Below are positions 1 through 7,980 of a DNA stretch of 64,000 bases, in pieces. The position numbers and the translations under genes are program-made. The stretch spans positions 106,292 to 170,291 of the forward strand of contig SVGN01000002.1 of NCBI GenBank assembly GCA_015056315.1, read 5' to 3'. Below the pieces are notes generated by a model that saw nothing but the letters and a program-made list of their open reading frames with translations, made no database searches and had not been told where the DNA came from. Within the stretch, counting starts at the first letter, position 1; each line of letters starts with the position of its first letter. This DNA comes from Clostridiales bacterium (lineage in GTDB: Bacteria > Bacillota > Clostridia > Christensenellales > Aristaeellaceae).

Positions 1-285
1 TTTGTGCTGCACCTGCTCTTTGAGCGTAAGCGCAAGGAGGTAAGCACAGCAGTACTGGTGGTGGCGAATGTGATTTCTGCGCTGCTGTTCGCAGCGGGAC
101 ATCTGCCCGTAAACGAGATGATGTATGGTCTTACGCCGATGATCGTCTTCCGGTGCTTCCTGCTCAATGGTGTGTTCGCGCTGGCCTTTGGCTGGCTGTA
201 CCGCAAGTTTGGCTTGCGCTACGCCATGATCGCTCATGGTGGAGCCCATGTGGTATCGAAGCTGATCTGGATCCTGTTCCTTTGA
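1..285 (+). CDS. CPBP-family intramembrane metalloprotease, C-terminal part
   Basis: The reading frame is open from the window edge, so the start is missing. The visible 94 residues are hydrophobic with about three membrane segments and fit the C-terminal half of CPBP (CAAX/Abi) proteases: a segment with 'AAGHLP', then 'FGWLYRKFGL' followed by 'AMIAHGGAHV', which corresponds to the last conserved His motif. The EExxxR motif that would hold the catalytic glutamates lies outside the window. Members process prenylated proteins or bacteriocin-related substrates; the substrate here cannot be told. A terminator follows directly. Confidence 0.8.
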   Translation, partial: FVLHLLFERKRKEVSTAVLVVANVISALLFAAGHLPVNEMMYGLTPMIVFRCFLLNGVFALAFGWLYRKFGLRYAMIAHGGAHVVSKLIWILFL

Positions 286-291
286 TCTTTA

Positions 292-325
292 CAGGCAGAA
301 CCTTCGGGGGCTGCCTGCTTTTTTT
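292..325 (+). terminator. Rho-independent terminator
   Basis: Stem CAGGCAG / CTGCCTG followed by seven T residues, seven bases after the CPBP stop codon. Confidence 0.8.
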
Positions 326-472
326 ACGAACGGGCAACACGAAATATATAAGGATCATCAAAAGGATATTCATCCTTTACACGTTACTTACTGGAAAGCC
401 GCGCATTTTTCATTTGCCGCACCGCTTGCAGCCGCCGAATGGAAAAACTGCGAAAACAAACAAAAAATATGC

Positions 473-501
473 TTGCACCTTTTGCATTTACCCATTACAA
501 T
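473..501 (+). promoter_or_regulatory. Sigma-A type promoter of proS
   Basis: TTGCAC, 17-base spacer, TACAAT. It places the transcript start near 508, just ahead of the T-box leader. Confidence 0.65.
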
Positions 502-507
502 GGTATG

Positions 508-745
508 CGTACCATGAAGGAGAACGCTCCCGCCGCCGCCGACCCCAGAGAGCATGCCCAAGGCTGCAAGGCATGTGTCCGGCAAAGGATGCCCCCGCTC
601 CCGAGTACGCGGATGAAAGTTCGCCGGGCGCTCCCGTTACAGAGCAGACGAGGGCGCACTCTGCGCCGAAGCAAGGTGGTACCGCGAAGCAACGCTTCGC
701 CCCTGCAAGCCCGGGGGCGGAGCTTTTTGTTACCAAAAGCGCCTG
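508..745 (+). ncRNA. T-box riboswitch leader of proS
   Basis: The leader contains the diagnostic T-box sequence AAGGTGGTACCGCG at about 673-686, followed by a GC-rich hairpin and a short T-run (GAGCTTTTTG) that acts as the terminator. T-box leaders read uncharged tRNA through a specifier codon and an antiterminator; given the downstream gene this one should sense tRNA-Pro. I could not place the specifier loop with confidence. The long proS ORF in the track (from 153) starts inside this region and is not the real start. Confidence 0.85.
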
Positions 746-812
746 TCCCGCCCGGCGGGGAGGCCACGGCGGCCTGCCCCTGCCCAGCACCAAAAGAAGG
801 AGAAATGACGCA

Positions 813-2540
813 ATGAAACTGAAAAACCTGGTCTCCAAGCGCTACAAGGAAACCCCCGCCGATTGCCAGATCGCCTCTCAGGCGCTGATGATGCGCGGCG
901 GCTACATCAAGCCCGTGGGCAACGGCATCTTCACGCTGTTCCCCATCACCAAGCGCATCACCGCCAAGATCGAGAAGATCATCCGTGAGGAAATGAACCG
1001 CATCGACGGCCAGGAGCTGCTCTTCCCCGTTGCCATGCCCGCCACCCTGTGGCAGGAATCCGGCCGCTTCGACTCCATCGGCTCCGAGCTGCTCCGCTTC
1101 AAGGATCGCTCCGGTGCCGACATGGTGCTGGGCATGACCCACGAGGAAGCCTCCGTGCACTTTGTGCGCGACATCGCCGACAGCTACACCCAGTATCCCT
1201 TCATGATCTACCAGATCCAGACCAAGTTCCGCGACGAGCCCCGCTGCCGCGGCGGCCTGATCCGTGTGCGCGAGTTCACCATGAAGGATGCCTACTCCTT
1301 CCACACCTCTCAGGAGGATCTGGAACAGTACTACCAGGTGTGCTACGATGCCTACAACCGCATCTTTGCCCGTGCCGGTGTGCCCGAGGTGGTGGCTGTG
1401 GCCTCCGACAGCGGCATGATGGGCGGCAAGGTCTCCCACGAATACATGCTGCTGACCGCCGTGGGCGAAGACACCATCGTGCTCTGCCACGATTGCGACT
1501 ACCGCGCCAACATGGAGGCCGCTCCCTGCATCGTGACCAACGAAGCCGGTGAGATGGCCGAGCTGCAGAAGGTCTCCACCCCCGATGTAAAGACCATCGA
1601 GGATCTGTGCGCCTTCCTGAACGTGCGCGCCGACCGGACCTGCAAGGCCGTGGTCTACCAGGAGAACCTGACCGACAAGTATGTGGTGGCCTTCCTGCGC
1701 GGCGATCTGGACATCAACGAGACCAAGCTGCGCAACCACATCAAGGCGGAGATCCACCCCGCCGAGCTGACCGAAGACAGCCCCCTTACCGCCGGTTTCA
1801 TCGGCCCCAAGGGCATCTCCGGCGAGGTGAAGGTGGTCTTCGACGCTTCCCTCAAGGGCATCAACGCGCTGGTCTGCGGCGCTAACGAGGCCGACGCTCA
1901 CCTGACCGGCCTGAACATTGCCCGCGACATCGGCGATGTGGAGTATGTGGATGTGGCCAAGGCCTACGACGGCGGCATCTGCCCCGTGTGCGGCAAGCCC
2001 TCTGTGTACACCTCCCGCGGCATCGAGGTGGGCAACATCTTCCAGCTGGGCACCAAGTACACCGAGAGCATGGGCATGACCTATGTGGATCAGGACGGCT
2101 CCATGAAGAACCCCATCATGGGCTGCTACGGTATCGGCGTGGGCCGTCTGGCTGCCTCTGTGTGCGAAGCCCATCGCGATGATTACGGCCCCATCTGGCC
2201 CATCTCCATCGCTCCCTGGCATGTGCATCTCTGCTCCATGCGCCCCGACAACGAAGAGGTAGCCGAGATGAGCCAGAAGATCTACGACGAACTGACCGCA
2301 AAGGGCATCGAAGTGATCTGGGACGACCGCCCCGTCAGCGCAGGCGTTATGTTTGCCGATGCCGACCTGCTGGGCGTGCCCGTGCGCATGATCGTAAGCC
2401 CCAAGGGTCTCAAGGGCGGCACCATCGAGGTCTCCACCCGCGACAAGAGCCTGCAGGAGCGCAAGCCTGTGGATGAGGCTGTGGACTTCGTCTACAACTA
2501 CGTTGTGGATGAGCTCAGCAAGCTGGAGTGCCGGCTGTAA
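813..2540 (+). CDS. proS: Prolyl-tRNA synthetase
   Basis: Charges tRNA-Pro in the cytoplasm. The 575-aa length fits the bacterial type, with an editing INS domain inserted between class II motifs 2 and 3. Visible are the early 'GMTHEE' signature, motif 2 'FRDEPRCRGGLIRVREF', the INS region around residues 220-390, and motif 3 'GCYGIGVGRL'; the C-terminal anticodon-binding domain closes the protein. I chose the ATG at 813 because it follows AAGGAG with good spacing and gives the conserved N-terminus 'MKLKNLVSKRY'; the earlier ATG at 805 is stopped at once. Expression is controlled by the T-box leader upstream. Confidence 0.97.
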   Translation: MKLKNLVSKRYKETPADCQIASQALMMRGGYIKPVGNGIFTLFPITKRITAKIEKIIREEMNRIDGQELLFPVAMPATLWQESGRFDSIGSELLRFKDRSGADMVLGMTHEEASVHFVRDIADSYTQYPFMIYQIQTKFRDEPRCRGGLIRVREFTMKDAYSFHTSQEDLEQYYQVCYDAYNRIFARAGVPEVVAVASDSGMMGGKVSHEYMLLTAVGEDTIVLCHDCDYRANMEAAPCIVTNEAGEMAELQKVSTPDVKTIEDLCAFLNVRADRTCKAVVYQENLTDKYVVAFLRGDLDINETKLRNHIKAEIHPAELTEDSPLTAGFIGPKGISGEVKVVFDASLKGINALVCGANEADAHLTGLNIARDIGDVEYVDVAKAYDGGICPVCGKPSVYTSRGIEVGNIFQLGTKYTESMGMTYVDQDGSMKNPIMGCYGIGVGRLAASVCEAHRDDYGPIWPISIAPWHVHLCSMRPDNEEVAEMSQKIYDELTAKGIEVIWDDRPVSAGVMFADADLLGVPVRMIVSPKGLKGGTIEVSTRDKSLQERKPVDEAVDFVYNYVVDELSKLECRL

Positions 2541-2555
2541 GCTGTATATACCCTA

Positions 2556-2601
2556 CGCCCCGCTGCCGGAGGTTTTCCCCCTCCGGCGGCGGGGCATTTT
2601 T
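2556..2601 (+). terminator. Rho-independent terminator after proS
   Basis: Long GC-rich stem (GCCCCGCTGCCGGAGG / CCTCCGGCGGCGGGGC) followed by ATTTTT. Confidence 0.85.
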
Positions 2602-2612
2602 GGTGCGCGCGA

Positions 2613-2652
2613 ACAAAAGGCTCCCCTTCGCCAGCCGGTGGCGAAGGGGAGC
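2613..2652 (-). terminator. Rho-independent terminator after rubredoxin
   Basis: Read on the minus strand: stem GCTCCCCTTCGCCA / TGGCGAAGGGGAGC followed by CTTTTGTT, about 30 bases after the rubredoxin stop. Confidence 0.75.
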
Positions 2653-2682
2653 TTCCGGTTTTCTTTACAGGTTATGGGGCGG

Positions 2683-2835
2683 TCAGGCCTCTACAAACGC
2701 ATCCTTGCCAAGGCCGCAGACGGGGCAGACCCAATCCTCGGGGATATCCTCCCAGGGGGTGCCGGGAGCGATGCCGCCATCGGGATCGCCCAGCTCGGGA
2801 TCATAGATGTAACCGCAGGGGCATTCGAACTTCAT
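2683..2835 (-). CDS. Rubredoxin
   Basis: A 50-aa protein too short for the ORF track. It is a one-electron carrier holding a mononuclear iron on four cysteines. The body is classic rubredoxin ('[21 protein letters not shown]'-like region), with the second pair CPVC. The first pair reads C-P-C-G, with one residue between the cysteines instead of the usual two. An SD-like run (GGAGGAAAC) precedes the ATG. It sits 50 bases downstream of a reverse rubrerythrin on the same strand, so the two probably form an oxygen/peroxide-detoxifying electron chain. Confidence 0.9.
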   Translation of the reverse strand: MKFECPCGYIYDPELGDPDGGIAPGTPWEDIPEDWVCPVCGLGKDAFVEA

Positions 2836-2885
2836 AACAGTTTCCTCCTTGATGTTTTCTGTCTTGATGGTGCCGTGGGGATAGA

Positions 2886-3425
2886 TCAGCCGAAGTAGCG
2901 CTTCAGCAGGCCTTCGAAGGCCTTGCCGTGGCGGGCTTCGTCGCGGGCCATTTCATGCACGGTGTCGTGGATGGCATCCAGGTTCAGCTCCTTGGCCTGC
3001 TTGGCCAGGTCGAACTTGCCCTGGGTAGCGCCGTTCTCGGCATCCACACGCATCTCCAGGTTCTTCTTGGTGCTCTCGGTGACCACCTCGCCCAGCAGCT
3101 CGGCAAACTTGGAAGCGTGCTCGGCTTCTTCGAAGGCAGCCTTTTCCCAGTAGAGGCCGATCTCCGGGTAGCCCTCGCGATGCGCCACACGGGCCATGGC
3201 CAGGTACATGCCTACCTCGGTGCACTCGCCCATGAAGTTTTCCCGGAGCATCTGCTTGATATCCTCGGGAGCATCCTTGGCAACGCCGACCACATGCTCG
3301 GCAGCCCAGGTGCGGCCGCCGCCCATGGGGCTGAAACGGCTGGCAGGAGCCTTGCACTGGGGGCACTTCTCGGGAGCCTCGGGACCTTCGTGTACATAAC
3401 CGCAAACCTTGCAAACCCACTTCAT
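2886..3425 (-). CDS. Reverse rubrerythrin (NADH peroxidase type), copy 1
   Basis: 179 aa. The rubredoxin-like domain is at the N-terminus ('WVCKVCGYV' and '[11 protein letters not shown]'), followed by a ferritin-like di-iron domain with the ligand motifs 'EHASKFAE' and 'DEARHGKAF'; this order defines the reverse rubrerythrins of clostridia, which reduce H2O2 and O2 with electrons from NAD(P)H via rubredoxin. The ATG at 3425 follows CAGGAGG; the longer ORF start is not supported. A nearly identical copy lies at 31957-32499 and a truncated one at 25757. Confidence 0.95.
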   Translation of the reverse strand: MKWVCKVCGYVHEGPEAPEKCPQCKAPASRFSPMGGGRTWAAEHVVGVAKDAPEDIKQMLRENFMGECTEVGMYLAMARVAHREGYPEIGLYWEKAAFEEAEHASKFAELLGEVVTESTKKNLEMRVDAENGATQGKFDLAKQAKELNLDAIHDTVHEMARDEARHGKAFEGLLKRYFG

Positions 3426-3513
3426 AGATGATCGTCCTCCTGTTGATGATTTATGATGTTCTTGTTTCATTCGTTTTGTTGGTTTTCCGGAGGTTTTTCT
3501 CCCTCCTGTCTAA

Positions 3514-3541
3514 GTGATACCCACGCCCTGCACAGGTGAAA
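3514..3541 (-). promoter_or_regulatory. Conserved promoter-like block upstream of reverse rubrerythrin copy 1
   Basis: On the minus strand TTTCAC, 16 bases, TATCAC, then CTTAGACAGGAGG. The same arrangement (TTTCAC-N16-TATCCC, CTTAGACAGGAGG) precedes copy 3, and the block GCTGTTTCACCTGT is shared. Conservation between paralogues in otherwise divergent sequence supports a promoter or regulator site; the -10 match is weak. Confidence 0.45.
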
Positions 3542-3669
3542 CAGCTTTTTTCAGTTTTTTGAAAGAAATTTGGGGAACGATGCAGAAGCGTTGCTCCGCA
3601 AGGTTTTCAGACGATCATTGTCTACAAAGCGCTGTATTCTTTCTGCCCGTGGTAAGGCGGACAGCCGGG

Positions 3670-3698
3670 TTGAATGCTATGCCGTATCATGCTACAAT
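3670..3698 (+). promoter_or_regulatory. Promoter of the YcxB-like gene
   Basis: TTGAAT, 17-base spacer, TACAAT, about 50 bases before the start codon. Confidence 0.65.
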
Positions 3699-3747
3699 GG
3701 AACATAACAAACCACTATATACCAGTGACGCAACAGGAGGCATACCC

Positions 3748-4269
3748 ATGGAGACCCGATTTGAGTGCAGCTTTGAGACCACCAGAGAAAACGTGCAGGA
3801 ATTTTACCGGTATTTTCATTTCCGTACCCGGTACATCCTGCTGCCCCTACTGGCCATTCTCATTTTTCTTGGCGGAGCGATCTTCCAGATTATCCTCTTT
3901 GGATGGCGTGGGTTGTATATTTTCATGCTGGCATTCGCGTTGGTGGTCTACCCTGCTTTGCTCCTGTACCGCTACAAGCGGGATGTAAAGACCATTCTGG
4001 CGCGCTCCCGGGAGCTACACGGCGACAAGCCCGCCGTATCCCGCACGCTTTTCGCCGAAGACGAGATCACCCTGCTGGATGCCGACGGCAATGCCCACCC
4101 CTTTGCCTACGATAATCTGCAGCAGGTGATCGTTACCAAAAACCTGCTGATTCTGCGCAGCAAAGCCCACCAGTCCATCCTTTGCGAAAAGGATAAATTC
4201 ACCAAAGGCACATGGAACGATTGCGTTGCCTTTTTGCTTGAGAAGGGTTTGAAGCTGAAGAAAGGGTAA
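3748..4269 (+). CDS. YcxB-like membrane protein
   Basis: 173 aa. Two adjacent transmembrane segments around residues 28-70 are followed by a soluble domain with 'FAYDNLQQVIVTKNLLIL' and a terminal 'FTKGTWNDCVAFLLEKG', the pattern of YcxB-like C-terminal domains (a PH-like fold of unknown function). The ATG at 3748 follows CAGGAGG; the track's start at 3514 is not needed. It is a stand-alone gene with its own promoter and terminator. Confidence 0.8.
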   Translation: METRFECSFETTRENVQEFYRYFHFRTRYILLPLLAILIFLGGAIFQIILFGWRGLYIFMLAFALVVYPALLLYRYKRDVKTILARSRELHGDKPAVSRTLFAEDEITLLDADGNAHPFAYDNLQQVIVTKNLLILRSKAHQSILCEKDKFTKGTWNDCVAFLLEKGLKLKKG

Positions 4270-4277
4270 CCTGCCAA

Positions 4278-4319
4278 CGCCCCCGCATACCGCGCAAGCG
4301 GCAGTGGGGGCATTTTGTT
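4278..4319 (+). terminator. Rho-independent terminator
   Basis: GCCCCCGC / GTGGGGGC stem with a long loop, followed by ATTTTGTT. Confidence 0.65.
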
Positions 4320-4387
4320 ATGCTTTTTGCAGGAGTTCCCCTTTGCAGACGGCAGTAGCCAAAACCCAAAGAATACCGCCCAAGCCC

Positions 4388-4417
4388 TTGACAAACCTGC
4401 CGTTTTCGGGCTATGCT
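4388..4417 (+). promoter_or_regulatory. Promoter of hisS
   Basis: TTGACA, 18-base spacer, TATGCT; 35 bases ahead of the start codon. Confidence 0.7.
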
Positions 4418-4451
4418 ACCATTTGTTACTACCATTAAAGGAGCAATCGAT

Positions 4452-5696
4452 ATGAAGATCAATCCCCTGAAGGGTATGAAAGATTATCTGCCGGATGAGA
4501 TGCGCCTGCGCGACTATGTGCAGGGCAAGATCCTGGAGGTGTACCGTGCCAGCGGCTTTGAGCGCATCGCCACCCCCATGCTGGAGGATATGGAGAACCT
4601 GGACAAGAGCGAAGGCGGCGACAACCTGAACCTGATCTTTAAGGTGCTCAAGCGCGGCGAGAAGCTGAACGCCGCTCTGGCTTCCGGGGACGAAAAATCC
4701 CTGAGCGATATGGGTCTGCGCTACGACCTTACCCTGCCCCTCTCCCGCTACTATGCCGCCAACCGGGCCAGCCTGCCCACCCCCTTCAAGGTGATCCAAA
4801 CCGACCGGGTATTCCGCGCCGAACGCCCCCAGAAGGGCCGTATGCGCGAGTTTGTGCAGTGCGATATCGACATTCTGGGCGATGACAGCATCAACGCCGA
4901 GATCGAACTGATCGACGTGACCGCCCGGGCTCTTCTTGCCATCGGCTTTACCGATTTTACCGTAAACATCAACGACCGGCGCATGCTGCGCGCCATGCTG
5001 ACCGCCATGGGTTTTGCCCCCGAAACGCTGGACAGCGTATGCGTCACCTTCGATAAGCTGGACAAGATCGGTCCCGACGGCGTAAAGGCCGAGCTGGCCG
5101 AGAAGGAATACCCCGCTGCCGCCATCGAGGCGCTGGACAGCTTCCTGCGGGCGGGCGATTTCTCCATCGAGCGGGTGGCCTCCTTCCTGGAGGACAAGAC
5201 CCTGCCCGACAGCCTGCTGAGCATCATCAACACCGTGAAGGCCCTCTCCGACGGGCGCTACGGCATCGCTTATGCCCCCTCTCTGGTGCGAGGCCAGGGC
5301 TACTACACCGGCGTGGTGTTCGAGATCACCTGTGCTGCCTTCTCCGGCGCTGTGGCCGGTGGCGGCCGCTACGATGGCATGATCGGCAAATTCCTTGGGC
5401 AGCAGGTGCCCGCCGTTGGCTTCTCCATCGGCTTTGAGCGCATCTGCGGCATCCTGCTGGAGCAGGGCTACAAGGCCCCCGTTGCCGAGAAGCTGGCGCT
5501 GCTCTACCGCAGCGATGTGCCCTTCGCCGAGGTGCTTCAGAAGGCTGCCCGCCTGCGCGGCGAATACGCCGTTACCGTGCTGCCCCAGCAGAAGAAGCTG
5601 GGCAAGCAGCTGGGCGCGCTGGAGGGTGCGGGCTTCTCTGCCGTTGCCTTCTTCGATAACGAAGAGATCAAGGTGCTGGGGCAGAAGGCCGAATAA
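4452..5696 (+). CDS. hisS: Histidyl-tRNA synthetase
   Basis: 414 aa class II synthetase that charges tRNA-His. Visible are the N-terminal 'KGMKDYLP', motif 2 'RAERPQKGRMREFVQCDIDILG', the histidine-binding loop 'LVRGQGYYTGVVFE' (usual form LVRGLDYYT) and motif 3 'GFSIGFERI'. A short anticodon-binding domain ends the protein. HisZ, the catalytically inert paralogue, was considered, but the intact motif 2, the anticodon domain and the absence of his biosynthesis genes favour HisS. The start follows AAAGGAG. The D-to-G change in the YYT loop is unusual. Confidence 0.9.
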   Translation: MKINPLKGMKDYLPDEMRLRDYVQGKILEVYRASGFERIATPMLEDMENLDKSEGGDNLNLIFKVLKRGEKLNAALASGDEKSLSDMGLRYDLTLPLSRYYAANRASLPTPFKVIQTDRVFRAERPQKGRMREFVQCDIDILGDDSINAEIELIDVTARALLAIGFTDFTVNINDRRMLRAMLTAMGFAPETLDSVCVTFDKLDKIGPDGVKAELAEKEYPAAAIEALDSFLRAGDFSIERVASFLEDKTLPDSLLSIINTVKALSDGRYGIAYAPSLVRGQGYYTGVVFEITCAAFSGAVAGGGRYDGMIGKFLGQQVPAVGFSIGFERICGILLEQGYKAPVAEKLALLYRSDVPFAEVLQKAARLRGEYAVTVLPQQKKLGKQLGALEGAGFSAVAFFDNEEIKVLGQKAE

Positions 5697-5857
5697 CGCA
5701 AATGTATACAGCCCGTACCGGGAGCATGGCTGCCTGGCCGGGCTGTTTTCTTTGGGCGGCATATTTTCTTTGTGCAGCGCATAGAATACCATATAAAGGC
5801 AAAGCGCCGGGAACCCTTGCACGAAAAGTGTTTTTACCCCCTTGCCGCCCCGCCGAT

Positions 5858-5886
5858 TTGCACTTTTCCAAGAACTGTGGTAGGAT
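5858..5886 (+). promoter_or_regulatory. Promoter of the 76-aa gene
   Basis: TTGCAC, 17-base spacer, TAGGAT, about 95 bases upstream of the ATG. Confidence 0.5.
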
Positions 5887-5982
5887 ATAGGCCCGCCCGG
5901 CAATGGGCGGTGTTTTCCCAAGCGTTGGGAAGAAACTCTCCGCAGCGCATGAGCGCCTGCAGAGCAAAGGAGTAGATGTGTT

Positions 5983-6213
5983 ATGAAGAAGATCATTTGC
6001 AAAGTCGAGTACGATACCGATACCGCAGAGCTGGTAGAGAAGCGTACCTCCGGTGCCTTTGGCGACCCCGCCGGTTACGAGGAGAGCCTCTACAAGACCC
6101 CCACCGGTAAGTACTTCCTCTACACCGTAGGCGGTGCAGAATCCAAATATGCCAAGGAAGGCATCAAGCGCATGAGCGCAGCCACCGCAGAGGGTTGGCT
6201 GGCGCAGGCGTAA
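5983..6213 (+). CDS. Conserved small protein of unknown function
   Basis: 76 aa, no membrane segment. Motifs 'YDTDTAELV', 'DPAGYEESLYKTPTGKYFLY' and 'GGAESKYA' recall a family of small clostridial proteins often seen in genomes and mobile elements, whose function is unknown. The start follows AAAGGAG. It is the last normal-GC gene before the AT-rich island begins. Confidence 0.75.
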   Translation: MKKIICKVEYDTDTAELVEKRTSGAFGDPAGYEESLYKTPTGKYFLYTVGGAESKYAKEGIKRMSAATAEGWLAQA

Positions 6214-6223
6214 AGAAGTAACA

Positions 6224-6270
6224 AGCACGCCCCCGTCCGGAAAATGTCCGGATGGGGGCGTGCTGCTTAT
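6224..6270 (+). terminator. Strong terminator at the island edge
   Basis: An 18-base stem (AGCACGCCCCCGTCCGGA / TCCGGATGGGGGCGTGCT) lies between two convergent genes and ends three bases before the island gene at 6273. The T-rich tail follows on the plus strand only partly (GCTTATTA). Confidence 0.7.
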
Positions 6271-6272
6271 TA

Positions 6273-7244
6273 TCAACTGTTCAGAATCTCTTGTTTCTTC
6301 TTTTCAAATTCCTCTTGTGTCAGAATACCAGCATCCAGCAAACTTTTGATCTGTTGCAACAATTCCATTTGCTCTTTGACCGACATTTTTGTGGTCTCTG
6401 TACTTTGAGGTTTTGCTTCTTGATTTCTACCTCTTTGAGCATCGACCATCGCTTTATGTTGTGAAACTCTGTCTTGCATGGTGGCATTTTTCTGTCGCTG
6501 AATCTCCTGCCTTCTTTGCTTCTCTTCTAATTCTTCAAGTTCCTTTCTTTCAGCATGTGTCATCTTAGTTTTCAAACCAAATCCTTCTCTGAACTCATTT
6601 CCTATTTCAGTAAATTCGTCCTGAATGTCTCTGATACCAATGTCATCCAAAAACTCATCCATCACTCCAGAAAACAGCCCTTTTTTCTTGTGCTTCCCTG
6701 TCGCCTTTGTGACAGCTTTCGTAACACCTTTTACACTGAAATCGCTTGATTTGAGTAAGTTTTTTGCTGTTGCTCCAACAATTCCCAAACCAGAACCAGC
6801 AGAGACAGGTGTTTCATCTTGAGCCTTTGCTCTAAGTTCTAAGATTCTATCTGTATCTTTCGCTTCTGTCACAATCTCCTGATAATAATTGAAATCATAG
6901 TATTCGGCATCAGGCCCCATTTGGTCATTGATTGCCATAACCAAAACTTTCAATTCATTTGCATCACCAGATTGTAATGCAAAATCTTCTACTTCGCCAC
7001 CCATGTACAGTTCTAATTGCTTCTCACCGTTAGAGGCTTCTCCCTGAATAGCTTGGTCAATAGCAGAATAATCAAATCTCAAAATTCCTTTGAAATTGTT
7101 CAACATTCCATACTGCTCTAAAATCACACTTTGGTTCGTGATTGCCAGAGCATGTGTATATGCTCCCCAAAATCCGTGTCGAACACAAGATGTCTTGAAG
7201 ACAATCTTTTCACCAGGATTCAATGTGTATTTTTGCTTTGCCAT
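6273..7244 (-). CDS. PH-like / SHOCT domain protein
   Basis: 323 aa. The N-terminal ~130 residues look like a bacterial PH-like domain ('GFWGAYTHALAITNQSVIL'). The middle is Lys-rich, residues ~230-275 are a charged coiled coil, and the C-terminus 'QIKSLLDAGILTQEEFEKKKQEIL' is a SHOCT short domain (quoted in part). No signal peptide. Such proteins are common in phage and defence contexts but their role is not known. SD GGAGGG precedes the ATG. It has its own upstream region with 10-base repeats and is not clearly part of the BREX unit. Confidence 0.75.
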   Translation of the reverse strand: MAKQKYTLNPGEKIVFKTSCVRHGFWGAYTHALAITNQSVILEQYGMLNNFKGILRFDYSAIDQAIQGEASNGEKQLELYMGGEVEDFALQSGDANELKVLVMAINDQMGPDAEYYDFNYYQEIVTEAKDTDRILELRAKAQDETPVSAGSGLGIVGATAKNLLKSSDFSVKGVTKAVTKATGKHKKKGLFSGVMDEFLDDIGIRDIQDEFTEIGNEFREGFGLKTKMTHAERKELEELEEKQRRQEIQRQKNATMQDRVSQHKAMVDAQRGRNQEAKPQSTETTKMSVKEQMELLQQIKSLLDAGILTQEEFEKKKQEILNS

Positions 7245-7380
7245 AAATACCCTCCATTCTTTTGTCTTGCCTGATTATGAGGCACAATCTTTCAATATAA
7301 GTCCTTGCAATTTTCGCGAAAATATCAGGATGAAGTCTAATTGGATCGTATTCATAAATGCAGTTTGGCGAAGCAAACAC

Positions 7381-7420
7381 CACATTATAACACATTATAA
7401 TACATCATAACACATCATAA
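7381..7420. repeat. Four tandem 10-base AT-rich repeats
   Basis: CACATTATAA CACATTATAA TACATCATAA CACATCATAA. They lie about 140 bases upstream of the SHOCT gene start and at the 3' end of the nuclease pseudogene. On the minus strand a TTGGTATAAT sequence precedes them. The 10-base period is close to one helical turn, so they could be regulator binding sites. Confidence 0.7.
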
Positions 7421-7935
7421 ATTATACCAAATTGGATATGTTTTTTCAACTACAACCCACGACAAACACCTTCTGTTGATTGAATTCAACGTTTCGTCGG
7501 AAATATCAAAATCTCTTGTATAATTCTTTTTATTGGCTTCTTCTTTTAAGCCTTCCAACAGGCTTTTCTTAGCTTTCTCAGCAACATTTTCAATCCCAAA
7601 TATATCAATGTTTTTGTCACGTCTAAATGTATCAACTACACCGCCAACAAAGAGAATGTAGCTTTCAAAGTCAAAGGAACTTAGGTAATTCTTCAAGAGA
7701 GTAACAAGTTCACGTCCAAGTGCCTTTGCTGAATTGTTCTTTGCCCCTTTTGACTGTACATCCCACAGCTTTTTTGATATACGATCCATGCCTGTAAGAT
7801 CATTAAAAAGTCAACAACAAAGTAATGAATCTCATTCTGATCAGGATGAAAGTTCATCAAATAGAGCAGTGCTTTCGTTTCTGTGTCCGAAGCCGCTTTC
7901 CTGTGTTGTTCACTTGATTTTACAGTATAGGGCAT
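7415..7935 (-). pseudogene. PD-(D/E)XK-like nuclease, frameshifted (Cap4/DUF4297-like in style)
   Basis: Two overlapping frames make one protein of ~170 aa if a run of five T is read as six at about 7803-7807: 'YFVVDFFNDLTGMD' then joins 'KLWDVQSKG'. D...QxK with the preceding VVDFFND fits a PD-(D/E)XK nuclease core as in Cap4-type DUF4297 proteins; this assignment is inferred by eye. The start at 7935 has SD AAGGAG and lies 46 bases after the cysteine desulfurase stop, so it belongs to the same unit. The C-terminus also seems short for the family. Confidence 0.55.
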
Positions 7936-7980
7936 GTTTACTCTCGCTTTCTCCTTATTTCAGCAACTGTTTTCTTGCAT

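Noticed and set aside
495-2228. 577-aa minus-strand ORF opposite proS
   Set aside because: His/Gly/Ala-rich shadow of the strongly biased proS codons; no ribosome site and no family pattern.
4452-5696. HisZ instead of HisS
   Set aside because: Motif 2 and the anticodon-binding domain are present, and no hisG or other histidine genes are nearby.
4416-6002. 528-aa minus-strand ORF opposite hisS
   Set aside because: Shadow ORF with no conserved motifs.
7381-7420. Possible CRISPR-like repeats
   Set aside because: Units are 10 bases, tandem and without spacers.
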